Origin: Nocardia anocheti
GTDB taxonomy: Bacteria > Actinomycetota > Actinomycetes > Mycobacteriales > Mycobacteriaceae
DNA length: 64,000 nucleotides
Assembly (NCBI RefSeq): GCF_029675105.1
Contig: NZ_JAQQFV010000003.1
Span: forward strand, 372,001 to 436,000
Direction: 5' to 3'
Position numbers and translations under genes: made by a program. Below are positions 51,223 to 59,777 of this stretch, piece by piece (position 1 is the stretch's first letter; each line of letters begins with the position of its first letter). The notes beneath the pieces are model-generated. The model had not been told where the DNA came from, searched no databases, and was given only the letters and a program-made list of their open reading frames with translations.

Positions 51223-52344
51223 ATGACTTCCACGATTTCTGACTCCACGTCCGTCGTCGACCGCGTCGCCCTGGCCCGCGAGATCGGCGAATCCCTGCGT
51301 CCCGAGGTCCCCGAGCGGGACCGCTCCGGCGAGATCTCGGTCGCCGCGTTCGACCGGTTGCGATCGAGCGGCTTGTCGGCGGCCCTGGTGCCCGTCGAGT
51401 TCGGTGGCGGGGGCGCGACCCATGCGGAGATGGGCGCGATTCTGCGTGAGCTCGGCAGGCACGACCCGTCGACGGCGGTGGCCTTCGCCATGCACGCGCA
51501 TCTGGTGGCCGCGCAGGTGTGGCGGCACAAGCACGGCGTGGACGCCTCGGCGGTGTTCGCGAAAGTGGCCGCCGGGGCGATCCTGGTGAGTACGGGCGCC
51601 TCGGACTGGGTCGATTCCAATGGTGAGGCCGAGCGGGTCGAGGGCGGCTACCGGGTGAGTGCGCGCAAGGCGCCCGCGAGTGGCTGCGAGGTCGGCGACG
51701 TGTTGGTGACCAGCGTCCGCTTCGGCGAGGAGGTGGTGCACTGCGCGATTGCGATGTCGGCGCCGGGTGTACGGATCGACAAGACCTGGGACGCTTTGGG
51801 TTTGCGGGCGAGCGGTTCGCACACGGTGGTGCTGGAGGACGTGTTCGTCCCGGACGCGGCGGTGTCGATGATCCGTCCGGTCGGGGTGTGGCCGCCGGTG
51901 CTGAATGTGGTGATCGGGGCGGCGTTGCCGCTGGTGCTGTCGGCGTATCTGGGTGTCGCCGATGCCGCGGTGGAGTTGACCGCGCGGCTGCTCGCGGGCC
52001 GTTCGGAGCCGCACACCGTGCAGTCGGCGGGCGAGATGCTCAACGCCTACACCACTGCCGCGGATCTGATCGCGGCGATGTTCGGTGATTCGCAGGACCT
52101 GATGTTCCCCAATACCGACGAGTACGCGTCGCGGACGTTGTGTCGCAAGACCGTGGCCGCGGACGCGTTGATCACCACGATCCGGCTGGCGATCGAAACC
52201 ACCGGCGGCGCGGGCTATTCGCGGACCTGCGATCTGGAACGACTCTACCGCGATGTGCACGGTGTGCAGTTCCATCCGCTGCCGCGGGCCAAGCAGACCC
52301 GTTTCGGTGGCCGGGTGCTGCTGGGGCACAGCCCGATCGGCTGA
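51223..52344 (+). CDS. acyl-CoA dehydrogenase family protein
   Basis: 373 aa from ATG 51223. Acyl-CoA dehydrogenase N, M and C domains: LSAALVPVEFGGGGATHAEMGAILRELGRHDPS, the FAD/substrate loop VSTGASDW, WDALGLRASGSHTVVLEDVFVP, and the C-terminal ETTGGAGYSRTCDLERLYRDVHGVQFHPLP. The TTGGxGY segment is a flavin-binding mark of the family. Substrate unknown. It ends directly against a convergent phosphotransferase gene. Confidence 0.88.
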   Translation: MTSTISDSTSVVDRVALAREIGESLRPEVPERDRSGEISVAAFDRLRSSGLSAALVPVEFGGGGATHAEMGAILRELGRHDPSTAVAFAMHAHLVAAQVWRHKHGVDASAVFAKVAAGAILVSTGASDWVDSNGEAERVEGGYRVSARKAPASGCEVGDVLVTSVRFGEEVVHCAIAMSAPGVRIDKTWDALGLRASGSHTVVLEDVFVPDAAVSMIRPVGVWPPVLNVVIGAALPLVLSAYLGVADAAVELTARLLAGRSEPHTVQSAGEMLNAYTTAADLIAAMFGDSQDLMFPNTDEYASRTLCRKTVAADALITTIRLAIETTGGAGYSRTCDLERLYRDVHGVQFHPLPRAKQTRFGGRVLLGHSPIG

Positions 52345-53289
52345 TCAGTCGAACAGTCCACCGGCGAACGGCTGGGTTCGCCAGTGGTCGATCGCGGGTG
52401 CGAGGGCGTCGCCGAGGACGGGTTGCTCGGCGACCAGCGCCAGGCAGGCGATGGTGCGGGCCATGCCGACCGCTTCGACGAACCGGAGCACGCGCTGGTC
52501 GAGGCGACGCAGGCCGAGGCGGTCGGCGGCGATGTCGTAGGCCGCCGCCACGTCGGGTCCGAAGGCGGCGAGGTCCCATTCGACGGGGCCGAGGGTGGTG
52601 AGTTCGAAGTCGGCGTAGAGCGCGCCGTCGAGGGTGGTGACGAGGTTGTAGGCGGGGGCGTCACCGTGCAGGGGTTGGATGTCGATGCCGGGGAATTCGG
52701 CGTCGAAGGCGGCGCGGGAGGTGACGAGGGGTTCGAGGAGTTCCCATTCGCGGCGGGCCCGGGTGAGGTCGGCGGCGGGTAGGAGGTCCGGGGTTTCTGC
52801 GATGGCGTCGAAGGAGGGGCCGATGGTGTGGGGTTCGGCGGCCGAGAGGAACGGGAGTTCGCCGGGGTAGTGGCGCAGGGCGAGGTGCAGGTCGGCGACG
52901 AGTGCGGCGTGGTGGATGTAGTCCGGTTCGGCGGAGGGGTCGCGCTCGACGTACTGCCAGAACGTCATCGAGAAGCTTTCGCGCCGAACGGGTTCGGCGG
53001 GGACGAGCGGACTCGACGCGATCACCGGCACCTGCTGTGCGGCGAGCCAACTCACCACGTCGAGTTCGGTGCGCTGTCGGCGGGCCAGTCCGTCGAGGTC
53101 GCTGCCCGGTGCGAGGACGGTGGGTACGCGCACCACGACCGGCGCGGGTGCGAGATGGACGACGACGGAGAAGATGTCGTGCAGGACGACGGGGTCGTGC
53201 ACGGTGATCCCGAGTTCGCGGCCCGCGTCGACGGCGGCCGTGACGGCGCGTGCGGTGCGGGCGGCGAGTTGGTCGGTGGTCATGGGCAT
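52345..53289 (-). CDS. APH-family phosphotransferase
   Basis: 314 aa. Aminoglycoside-phosphotransferase/choline-kinase fold: catalytic loop LHGDAPAYNLV (H-G-D-x4-N), metal-binding Asp in LYADFELTTLGPVEWDLAAFG. The N-terminal lobe has VVVRVP in place of the usual Lys strand, so ATP binding may differ. Such proteins are often annotated as resistance enzymes, but most actinobacterial members phosphorylate unknown small molecules. Confidence 0.82.
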   Translation of the reverse strand: MPMTTDQLAARTARAVTAAVDAGRELGITVHDPVVLHDIFSVVVHLAPAPVVVRVPTVLAPGSDLDGLARRQRTELDVVSWLAAQQVPVIASSPLVPAEPVRRESFSMTFWQYVERDPSAEPDYIHHAALVADLHLALRHYPGELPFLSAAEPHTIGPSFDAIAETPDLLPAADLTRARREWELLEPLVTSRAAFDAEFPGIDIQPLHGDAPAYNLVTTLDGALYADFELTTLGPVEWDLAAFGPDVAAAYDIAADRLGLRRLDQRVLRFVEAVGMARTIACLALVAEQPVLGDALAPAIDHWRTQPFAGGLFD

Positions 53290-53322
53290 GACGGCGATCG
53301 TGTCATGCGGGCCTGTGGGGTT

Positions 53323-53907
53323 CTAGGGGTTTTCGGTCGGGTCGTCGAGCATGCGGGCGGCGCGGGCGGTGACGTCGCGGCGCAGGTCGTCCTCGGGGAG
53401 GTCGTCGAGGCCGGTGGCGGCGCGCAGGAACGGGCCCAGCATTTCCCAGCCGACCATCAGCGCGGCGGCATTGGCGGCGGCGAGTGCGGCGGTCCGGTCG
53501 TCGGCGCCCGCGGCGGCGGCGCGGTCGACCAGGGCGGTCATGATCGGGAAGCGTTGTTGCAGTCGGCCGACGGGGTAGCCGTCGAGCAGGCAGCGCACGA
53601 GCACGGTGAGATGTCTGCGGGTGTCGGGGTCGGTGGGGGTGGTGCCGGTGAGGTCGGCGGCGGGGCCGTGCAGGTCGCCGAGGTGGTCGAGGACGGCGGC
53701 GACGAGGTTCTCCTTGGCGCCGAAATGGCGGAAGACCAGGCCGTGGTTGACGCGGGCGCGGTCGGCGATGTCGCGGACCGAGGTGGCGGCGGGACCGCGT
53801 TCGGCGAACAGGTCGGCGGCGTGGTGGAGCAGGGCCGAGCGCACGGCGTCGCGGCCGGTGGGAATTGGAATCGGGTCGATTCGATTCGTCGTCGGGCCTG
53901 TAGTCAT
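53323..53907 (-). CDS. TetR-family transcriptional regulator
   Basis: 194 aa. TetR HTH GRDAVRSALLHHAADLFAERGPAATSVRDIADRARVNHGLVFRHFGAKENLVAAVLDHL. Divergent from a TauD dioxygenase gene with two identical-core dyads between; one of them spans its own start codon, so autorepression is likely. Confidence 0.9.
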   Translation of the reverse strand: MTTGPTTNRIDPIPIPTGRDAVRSALLHHAADLFAERGPAATSVRDIADRARVNHGLVFRHFGAKENLVAAVLDHLGDLHGPAADLTGTTPTDPDTRRHLTVLVRCLLDGYPVGRLQQRFPIMTALVDRAAAAGADDRTAALAAANAAALMVGWEMLGPFLRAATGLDDLPEDDLRRDVTARAARMLDDPTENP

Positions 53908-53950
53908 GTGACTACGGTAGTCCTCAACGCACTGTAGTCATACGACTACA
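53900..53950. promoter_or_regulatory. paired TetR operators
   Basis: Two dyads with the same half-sites: GTAGTC-ATGT-GACTAC at 53900-53915, covering the TetR start codon, and TGTAGTC-ATAC-GACTACA at 53933-53950, ahead of the dioxygenase. The shared GTAGTC-N4-GACTAC consensus is very likely the TetR binding site. Confidence 0.75.
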
Positions 53951-53968
53951 TGAGACGAGGAGAGCCGA

Positions 53969-54922
53969 ATGTCCGAATCCACCGCGGTCGCAGCACCGGA
54001 GAGTCCCGCCGTGCGCCCGTTCCCGCTGCCCGGCTATTCCATCTCCGTCGGCCCGTTCTCGCATCTGCGCGCCGAACGCGAACGGCTCGGCGCGCTGCGG
54101 TGGCAGCATTTCGACGCCGAGCAGGTGGGCGCCACCCTGGGTGCGGAGATCAGCGGGATCGATCTGACCGTCACCCAGCCCGCCGAGGTCATCGACGAAC
54201 TGCGGCAGGCGCTGCACGACTACAAGGTGCTGTTCTTCCGTGATCAGCCGCTCACTCCGGCCCAGCATGTCGGGTTCGCGCAGCGTTTCGGTGACCTCGA
54301 GATCCATCCCGCGCTCGCGGCCAGTGCCGAGCAGCCCGAGCTCGTCCGATTCGAGAAGGGCTCGGAGATGGTCGGTGTCGAGAACGCCTGGCATCACGAT
54401 GTCACCTGGCGTGAGCGCCCCTCGCTGGGAGCGATCCTGCACGCGGTGGAGGTGCCGCCGATCGGCGGTGACACCCTGTTCGCCGACATGTACGCGGCCT
54501 ACGACTCGCTCGATGAGGACACCCGCGCCGAGATCGACACCCTCGACGCCGTCCACGATTTCACCCGCGCGTTCGGGTTCCGCGCCTCGCCCGAACAGCA
54601 GGCCGAGATGCGCCGTCAGAATCCGTCGGTACAGCACCCAATGGTCGCCACCCACGCCGCGACCGGCCGCAAGCACCTGTATGTGAACCGGATCTTCACC
54701 GATCACATCGTCGGCTACGACGAAGAACGCAGCCGCGCCCTGATCGACCGGCTGGCCCGCCAGGCCGACTACCCCGAACATCAGGTGCGCCTGAAGTGGC
54801 GACCCGACACCGTCGCGTTCTGGGACAACCGCGCCGTGCAGCACTACGCGGCCAGCGATTACTGGCCGCAGCGTCGCATCGTCGAACGCGCCTCGATCAC
54901 CGGTCCCCGCCCGACCCGCTGA
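53969..54922 (+). CDS. TauD/TfdA-family 2-oxoglutarate dioxygenase
   Basis: 317 aa. Fe(II)/2-oxoglutarate dioxygenase: HxD in WHHDVTW, distal His in RAVQHYA, and the 2OG-binding Arg in RRIVERASI. N-terminal VGATLGAEISGIDLT and KVLFFRDQPLTPAQHVGFAQRFG are TauD signatures. Members release sulfite from sulfonates or cleave aryl/alkyl ethers or sulfates. Its regulator is the divergent TetR with paired dyads. The sulfur link to the CysD-sulfotransferase operon is only by family, not position. Confidence 0.9.
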   Translation: MSESTAVAAPESPAVRPFPLPGYSISVGPFSHLRAERERLGALRWQHFDAEQVGATLGAEISGIDLTVTQPAEVIDELRQALHDYKVLFFRDQPLTPAQHVGFAQRFGDLEIHPALAASAEQPELVRFEKGSEMVGVENAWHHDVTWRERPSLGAILHAVEVPPIGGDTLFADMYAAYDSLDEDTRAEIDTLDAVHDFTRAFGFRASPEQQAEMRRQNPSVQHPMVATHAATGRKHLYVNRIFTDHIVGYDEERSRALIDRLARQADYPEHQVRLKWRPDTVAFWDNRAVQHYAASDYWPQRRIVERASITGPRPTR

Positions 54923-54985
54923 TCCCGAACCTGTCGGTGCCCGCCGGTAGCCTCCTGGAAACGAAGCGATTCCAGGGGGTGGGTT

Positions 54986-57900
54986 GTGGGGACAGCGGTG
55001 TGTGTTCGTACGTCAACGGGGGTGGTGCGCGGCCGGGTCGAGAACTCGCTCGCGGTGTTTCGCGGCATCCCCTACGCGCGTCCACCGTTCGGCGCCTTGC
55101 GGTTTCGGGCGTCGGTCGCGGTGGCGCCGTGGGAGGGTGTGCGCGACGCGGGTTCGTTCGGCCCGGCTGTGCCGCAGGCGGGTCATCGCGGTGCGGTGAT
55201 GTCCGCGGTGGCCGGGGTTGTCGATGACGGTTCCGATGAGTGTCTGTCGCTGAATATCTGGTCGCCAGACCTGGGCGGCGGTGGGCTGCCGGTCATGGTG
55301 TGGGTCCATGGTGGTGCCTATCTGGAAGGGACCACGGCGAATCCGCACTGCGACGCGGCGACGTTGGCGGCGTGCGGTGTGCTGGTGGTGAGCGTCAACT
55401 ACCGCACCGGATTCGAGGGCTTCGCTCATATCGAGGGTGCGCCGGACAACCGTGGGTTGCTCGACCAGATCGCCGCTTTGCGCTGGGTGCAGGAGAACAT
55501 CGCCGCCTTCGGTGGCGATCCCGGCACCGTCACCGTGTTCGGGCAGTCGGCCGGGGCGGGGTGTCTCGCAGCGCTGGTCACGATGCCGTCGGCCGCGGGG
55601 TTGTTCCGGCGTGCGATCGTTCAGAGCCTGCCGGGTACCTACTTCTCTCCGGAGTTGGCCGGTGCCGTCTCGACGGCGATCGCGGCGGAAGCCGGAGCCA
55701 CCGCTTCTGTCACGAGCCTGGCCTCGACGCCACCACAAGCGCTGGTCGACGCGACGGCAACGATCATCGCGAAAATGGCCGGTTACGCCGATATCTGGGG
55801 TCCGATGACGACGACTCCCACACCGTTCTCTCCGGTAGTCGACGGTGAGGTGCTTCCGCAGGCTCCCTGGCGGGCACTCGCCACGGGCGCTGGGCGAGAA
55901 ATCGACCTGCTCGTCGGACACACTCGCGACGAGTACCGGTTGTTCGCCGGGGATCACGGGCGCGCGGTCACCGACGCGGATGTGCGTGCGGCGCTGGACG
56001 TTCTCGCCCCGTCGCTCGACCACGACGTGTACCGCGCCGCTCACCCTGACGCCAGTTCGGCACAGCTGGTCGAACTAGTCCACGCCGACTGGCTGTTCAG
56101 GATGCCGAGCCTGAAATTGGCCGAGGCGCACACCGGCGGTCGGACCTGGACCTATGAACTCCGCTGGGCCTTCAACAGTGACGAGGACGCCTCCCACAGC
56201 CTCGACGTGCTACTCGTCTTCGGCACCCTCACCGCCGACGACATCCGCCACCACCCCGCGGCCTACCCGGATGCCGCCGAACAAGCCGTCCGGCTCGGTC
56301 GCCGGATGCGCGAAGACTGGGTGAATTTCGCGACCAGCGGTGATCCCGGTTGGCCGCCGTACGATCCCGCCCGGCGCAGCACCCGCGTCTACACCGCCGA
56401 ACCGGTCACACTGACCTACCCCGAGGAGATCTCCCGCAGGATCTGGAGCGACATCGAGTTCGACACCCTGCCCCTCGTACCCGCTGGCGATACCGACCCG
56501 CCGGTGTCACCGGAGCCGACTAGCCTGACCGGGGTGACGATCACCGAGCTGCCCTTTGGGTCCTGGCCGACCTCCATCACCTCCGAAAGCGTTGTCGCCG
56601 CGGCGGTACGCCTGGGTGAGGTGCGTGTGGACGGCACCGATGTGTACTGGTCGGAGGGCCGTCCCAGTGAGGGCGGCCGCACCCAGATCGTGCGTCGCGC
56701 CGCCGACGGAACCCTGACCGACCTGCTGCCCTCGGGAATGGATGCCCGCACCGCCGTGCACGAGTACGGCGGCGCCGCCTGGTGGGTGCGCGACGGTGCG
56801 CTCTTCTTCGTGAACTGGGCCGATCAGCGCCTGTACCGGCTCGAGCGTGACGGTGCGCCGGTCGCCCTCACCCCCGAGCCCGCCGCGTCACGCGGCGACC
56901 GGTACGGCGACGGTGCGTTCGCGCCCGACGGGTCGACCATCGTGGCGATCCGGGAGCGGCATCCGGTCGATGGACGTGGCGCGGTCGACGTGCGCAACGA
57001 GATCGTGCGCCTGTCCGCCGACCGCCCTTCGGAGCCGGAGGTCCTGGTCAGTGGCCCGGATTTCGTGGTCGCGCCGCGCCTGGACCCGACCGGGACCTCG
57101 CTCGCCGTGGTGAGCTGGGACCATCCGTCGATGCCGTGGGACGACACCGTCCTGCGCGTGCGCGACCTGTCGACCGGCGCGGAGACCGTCGTCGCGGGTG
57201 GCCCCGGTGAGTCGGTGCAGGAACCGCGCTGGCAGGACGACGGCTCGCTGCTGTTCCTGTCCGACCGCAGCGGCTGGTGGAACCTCTACCGGTGGACACC
57301 CGGTGGTGAGGTCGAGGCCGTCATCGAGACCAGGGCCGAGATCGGCGTGCCCGCGTGGCAATTGGGTTCGGCCCGCTACGCGGTGCTCGGCCCCGACCAC
57401 GGCATCGTGTTCGCCCGGTGGCGCGACGGCTACGACAAGCTGGCCGTGCGTCACCGCGACGGCTCGGTCACCGAGCTGGACCTGCCCTTCTCGGCGATCT
57501 TCGCGGTCGTGCGCGCCGCCGAGAACGCGGTGGTGGTCACGGCGGGCACGCCTACCACGGAACTCGGCGTCTATCGCCTGACCTTCGACGGTCCGTCACT
57601 CGAACTCGAAACGCTGCGCGCACCCCGCGATCTCGGTCTCGCCGCCGACGACGTCTCGGTCCCCGAACCGATCTCGTTCCCGTCGACCGATCTCGCCGGT
57701 TCCCCGCGCACCGCGCACGCGCTGTTCTACCCGCCGACCAGCGCCCGTCATCGCGGGGTGGACGGCGAACGGCCGCCACTGCTGGTCATGATCCACGGCG
57801 GTCCGACCTCGCAGGCCCTGCCGGTGCTCGCGCCGTCTACCCAGTACTGGACCAGCCGCGGTTTCGCCGTGGTGGACGTCAACTACGGCGGCTCCACCGG

Positions 57901-58531
57901 TTACGGCCGCGCCTACCGCGAACTGCTGCACGAGGCCTGGGGCATCGTCGATGTCGCCGACTGCCTCGCCGCTGCCCGATGGTTGGCCGATACCGGCCGC
58001 GTCGACCCGCACCGACTCGCCATCCGCGGCGGCTCGGCAGGCGGCTACACGACCCTGGCCGCCCTCGCCCACCCCGACACGCCCTTCTCGGCGGGCGCCG
58101 ACCACTACGGCGTCGCCGACCTGGAAGCCCTCGCCGCCGACACCCACAAATTCGAAAGCCGCTACCTCGACGGCCTCATCGGCGCCTACCCCGCCCAGCG
58201 CGACCGCTACCGCGAGCGTTCCCCCATCCACCACGTCGACCGTTTCCGCAGCCCCCTGATCGTGCTCCAGGGCAGCGAAGACGCCGTCGTCCCACCCAAC
58301 CAGTCCGAAATGATCGTCGACGCCTTACGCCAACGCCGAATCCCCGTCGCCTACCTCCTGTTCGACGGCGAACAGCACGGCTTCCGCCGAGCCGAGAACA
58401 TCCGCACCGCCCTCGACTCCGAACTGAGCTTCTACGCCCAGGTCTTCGACTTCCCGCTCCCCACCGACGAAGGAATCACCCCGGTCGAGGTGGAGAACTT
58501 CGCGAGTATCCAGGTGGGCGAACCAGGATGA
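54986..58531 (+). CDS. fusion of carboxylesterase type B and S9 prolyl oligopeptidase
   Basis: 1181 aa in one open frame. Residues 1-500 are a para-nitrobenzyl-type carboxylesterase: FRGIPYARPP, MVWVHGGAYLEG, nucleophile Ser188 (GQSAGAG), acid Glu (GHTRDEYRLF), His in HSLDVLLVFG. Residues about 517-1175 are an S9 peptidase: beta-propeller, then LLVMIHGGPTSQ, Ser1017 (RGGSAGGY), Asp1099 (GSEDAVVP) and His1131 (GEQHGF). An internal GTG (56534, VTITELPFGSWP) could start the peptidase alone, but no stop separates the halves, so the esterase can only be made as a fusion unless a stop has been lost. Start GTG follows AGGGGG. Both active sites are intact. Confidence 0.85.
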   Translation: MGTAVCVRTSTGVVRGRVENSLAVFRGIPYARPPFGALRFRASVAVAPWEGVRDAGSFGPAVPQAGHRGAVMSAVAGVVDDGSDECLSLNIWSPDLGGGGLPVMVWVHGGAYLEGTTANPHCDAATLAACGVLVVSVNYRTGFEGFAHIEGAPDNRGLLDQIAALRWVQENIAAFGGDPGTVTVFGQSAGAGCLAALVTMPSAAGLFRRAIVQSLPGTYFSPELAGAVSTAIAAEAGATASVTSLASTPPQALVDATATIIAKMAGYADIWGPMTTTPTPFSPVVDGEVLPQAPWRALATGAGREIDLLVGHTRDEYRLFAGDHGRAVTDADVRAALDVLAPSLDHDVYRAAHPDASSAQLVELVHADWLFRMPSLKLAEAHTGGRTWTYELRWAFNSDEDASHSLDVLLVFGTLTADDIRHHPAAYPDAAEQAVRLGRRMREDWVNFATSGDPGWPPYDPARRSTRVYTAEPVTLTYPEEISRRIWSDIEFDTLPLVPAGDTDPPVSPEPTSLTGVTITELPFGSWPTSITSESVVAAAVRLGEVRVDGTDVYWSEGRPSEGGRTQIVRRAADGTLTDLLPSGMDARTAVHEYGGAAWWVRDGALFFVNWADQRLYRLERDGAPVALTPEPAASRGDRYGDGAFAPDGSTIVAIRERHPVDGRGAVDVRNEIVRLSADRPSEPEVLVSGPDFVVAPRLDPTGTSLAVVSWDHPSMPWDDTVLRVRDLSTGAETVVAGGPGESVQEPRWQDDGSLLFLSDRSGWWNLYRWTPGGEVEAVIETRAEIGVPAWQLGSARYAVLGPDHGIVFARWRDGYDKLAVRHRDGSVTELDLPFSAIFAVVRAAENAVVVTAGTPTTELGVYRLTFDGPSLELETLRAPRDLGLAADDVSVPEPISFPSTDLAGSPRTAHALFYPPTSARHRGVDGERPPLLVMIHGGPTSQALPVLAPSTQYWTSRGFAVVDVNYGGSTGYGRAYRELLHEAWGIVDVADCLAAARWLADTGRVDPHRLAIRGGSAGGYTTLAALAHPDTPFSAGADHYGVADLEALAADTHKFESRYLDGLIGAYPAQRDRYRERSPIHHVDRFRSPLIVLQGSEDAVVPPNQSEMIVDALRQRRIPVAYLLFDGEQHGFRRAENIRTALDSELSFYAQVFDFPLPTDEGITPVEVENFASIQVGEPG

Positions 58532-58902
58532 GTCACGTCGCCAACATCATGGTGTCGGTCGCCTACGACGACATACCCACCGTCAGAACCTTCAGTGAAT
58601 CGCTGAGAACCGAGCTGGCACCGAACACTCGTCGCCCGATCGGTTCTCTCACCGAGATCACCGGCGAGAACCACGGATGGGGCGGCTACAAGCATCCGGA
58701 GTGCATCATCTGGGCGGGTGCTCTCAACGGCGCCGACCTGGCCGCGGTGCTTCGCCGCGCGGCCGGTCTGCCGTGGCAGATCCCGCACGCGGTGCAGGTC
58801 TTCGTCAAAGACCAGTACGAAGAATTCTTCCGCCTGTGGATGTTGCGCGACGGCGAACTCCGCCAGTACGCGCCGGTATCCCCGCTGGAATCCGGAGGAT
58901 GA
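58528..58902 (+). CDS. small hypothetical protein coupled to the hydrolase fusion
   Basis: 124 aa from ATG 58528, overlapping the preceding stop (ATGA). The text reads like a compact alpha/beta domain: VANIMVSVAYDDIPTVRTFSESLR, SLTEITGENHGWGGYKHPECIIWAGALNGADLAAVLRRA and VQVFVKDQYEEFFRLWMLRDGE. Family not recognised. Translational coupling suggests joint expression with the serine hydrolase. The 231 bp after it contain no supported gene. Confidence 0.7.
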   Translation: MSHVANIMVSVAYDDIPTVRTFSESLRTELAPNTRRPIGSLTEITGENHGWGGYKHPECIIWAGALNGADLAAVLRRAAGLPWQIPHAVQVFVKDQYEEFFRLWMLRDGELRQYAPVSPLESGG

Positions 58903-59133
58903 GGCGGCAGTGCCCGGTGTCGAGGTGTTCGACCACGGAGCCGCCCGGTGCTCAGCGGGCCACGATGTGCGCCGGAAGGGCCAGGTGTGCGCTGCCGGTG
59001 CACGGCCAGGCGGCGGGGGTGTCGCCGCTGTCGGGGCTGCTTGGGGTTCGAGGCGGCGGGGTGGCGTGAAATCGGGTTCGCCCGCGCGCGCCTTCGGCCG
59101 AAACCGTCGACGAACGGCTGACAACAGCGACAT

Positions 59134-59740
59134 CTAGTCGGTGTCGGTGGCGGCCAGAACCGTCACGCCGGGTTCGGGCGTCAACGCGGCAATACCGATA
59201 TCCCAGGCGACCCGCTCGAACCATGCGGTGGTGGCGGCGAAGGCGAGCCACCGGGCATCGGCCGCTAGCCGCGCGATGTGGTCGACGGTGTCGAATTCGC
59301 TGGCGCCGCACAGTGCACCGAGTGACCGCCATGCGTACAGGCGCCCATATGCGGCGCCCTCGCCGGTGTTGTAGGCGCCACCGTCGGCCGCCGCGGCGAA
59401 CAGAATCGACCAGACGTCGGCGGGAGTCGACTCAGCCACCGCCTCCTCGTGATTCAGCGATCCGGCCAGGCAGGTGGCGATGTGGCGAGCTCGGGCTTTC
59501 GGTGGGCGCATCACCGCCACGACTTCCAGCGCTGCCGAGACCTTCCCCGACACCGGCCGCGCCAGAATCGCCCGCAGACACTGCGCGACGAAAAGGTGGT
59601 CGCCGCCGTGCGCGGTCGCGACCGCACGGGCGAGTGCCACCACGAATCCGACATCGTCGAGCGCCAGCCGTTCGTCGATGCGTTGCTCGGACGCCGAGGC
59701 AGGGAAGGTCCTGGACTATCCGGTCGATCTCGGCGTGCAC
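59134..59740 (-). pseudogene. DUF6183-like protein, probable single-base frameshift
   Basis: The long frame 59134-59643 encodes a helical protein (VVALARAVATAHGGDHLFVAQCLR, VWSILFAAAADGGAYNTGEGAAYGRLYAWRSLGALCGA) reminiscent of actinobacterial DUF6183 proteins. Its natural N-terminus lies in another frame from GTG 59740 (VHAEIDRIVQDLP). Removing one base from the GGG run at 59702-59704 joins them as ...QDLPASASEQRIDERLALDDVGF.... Either the gene is broken or the base is an error; a short product could also start at GTG 59643. Function unknown. Confidence 0.55.
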
Positions 59741-59777
59741 GGCCCCAGCGTACGGAACCGCAGCGGCGGGCGGATTC

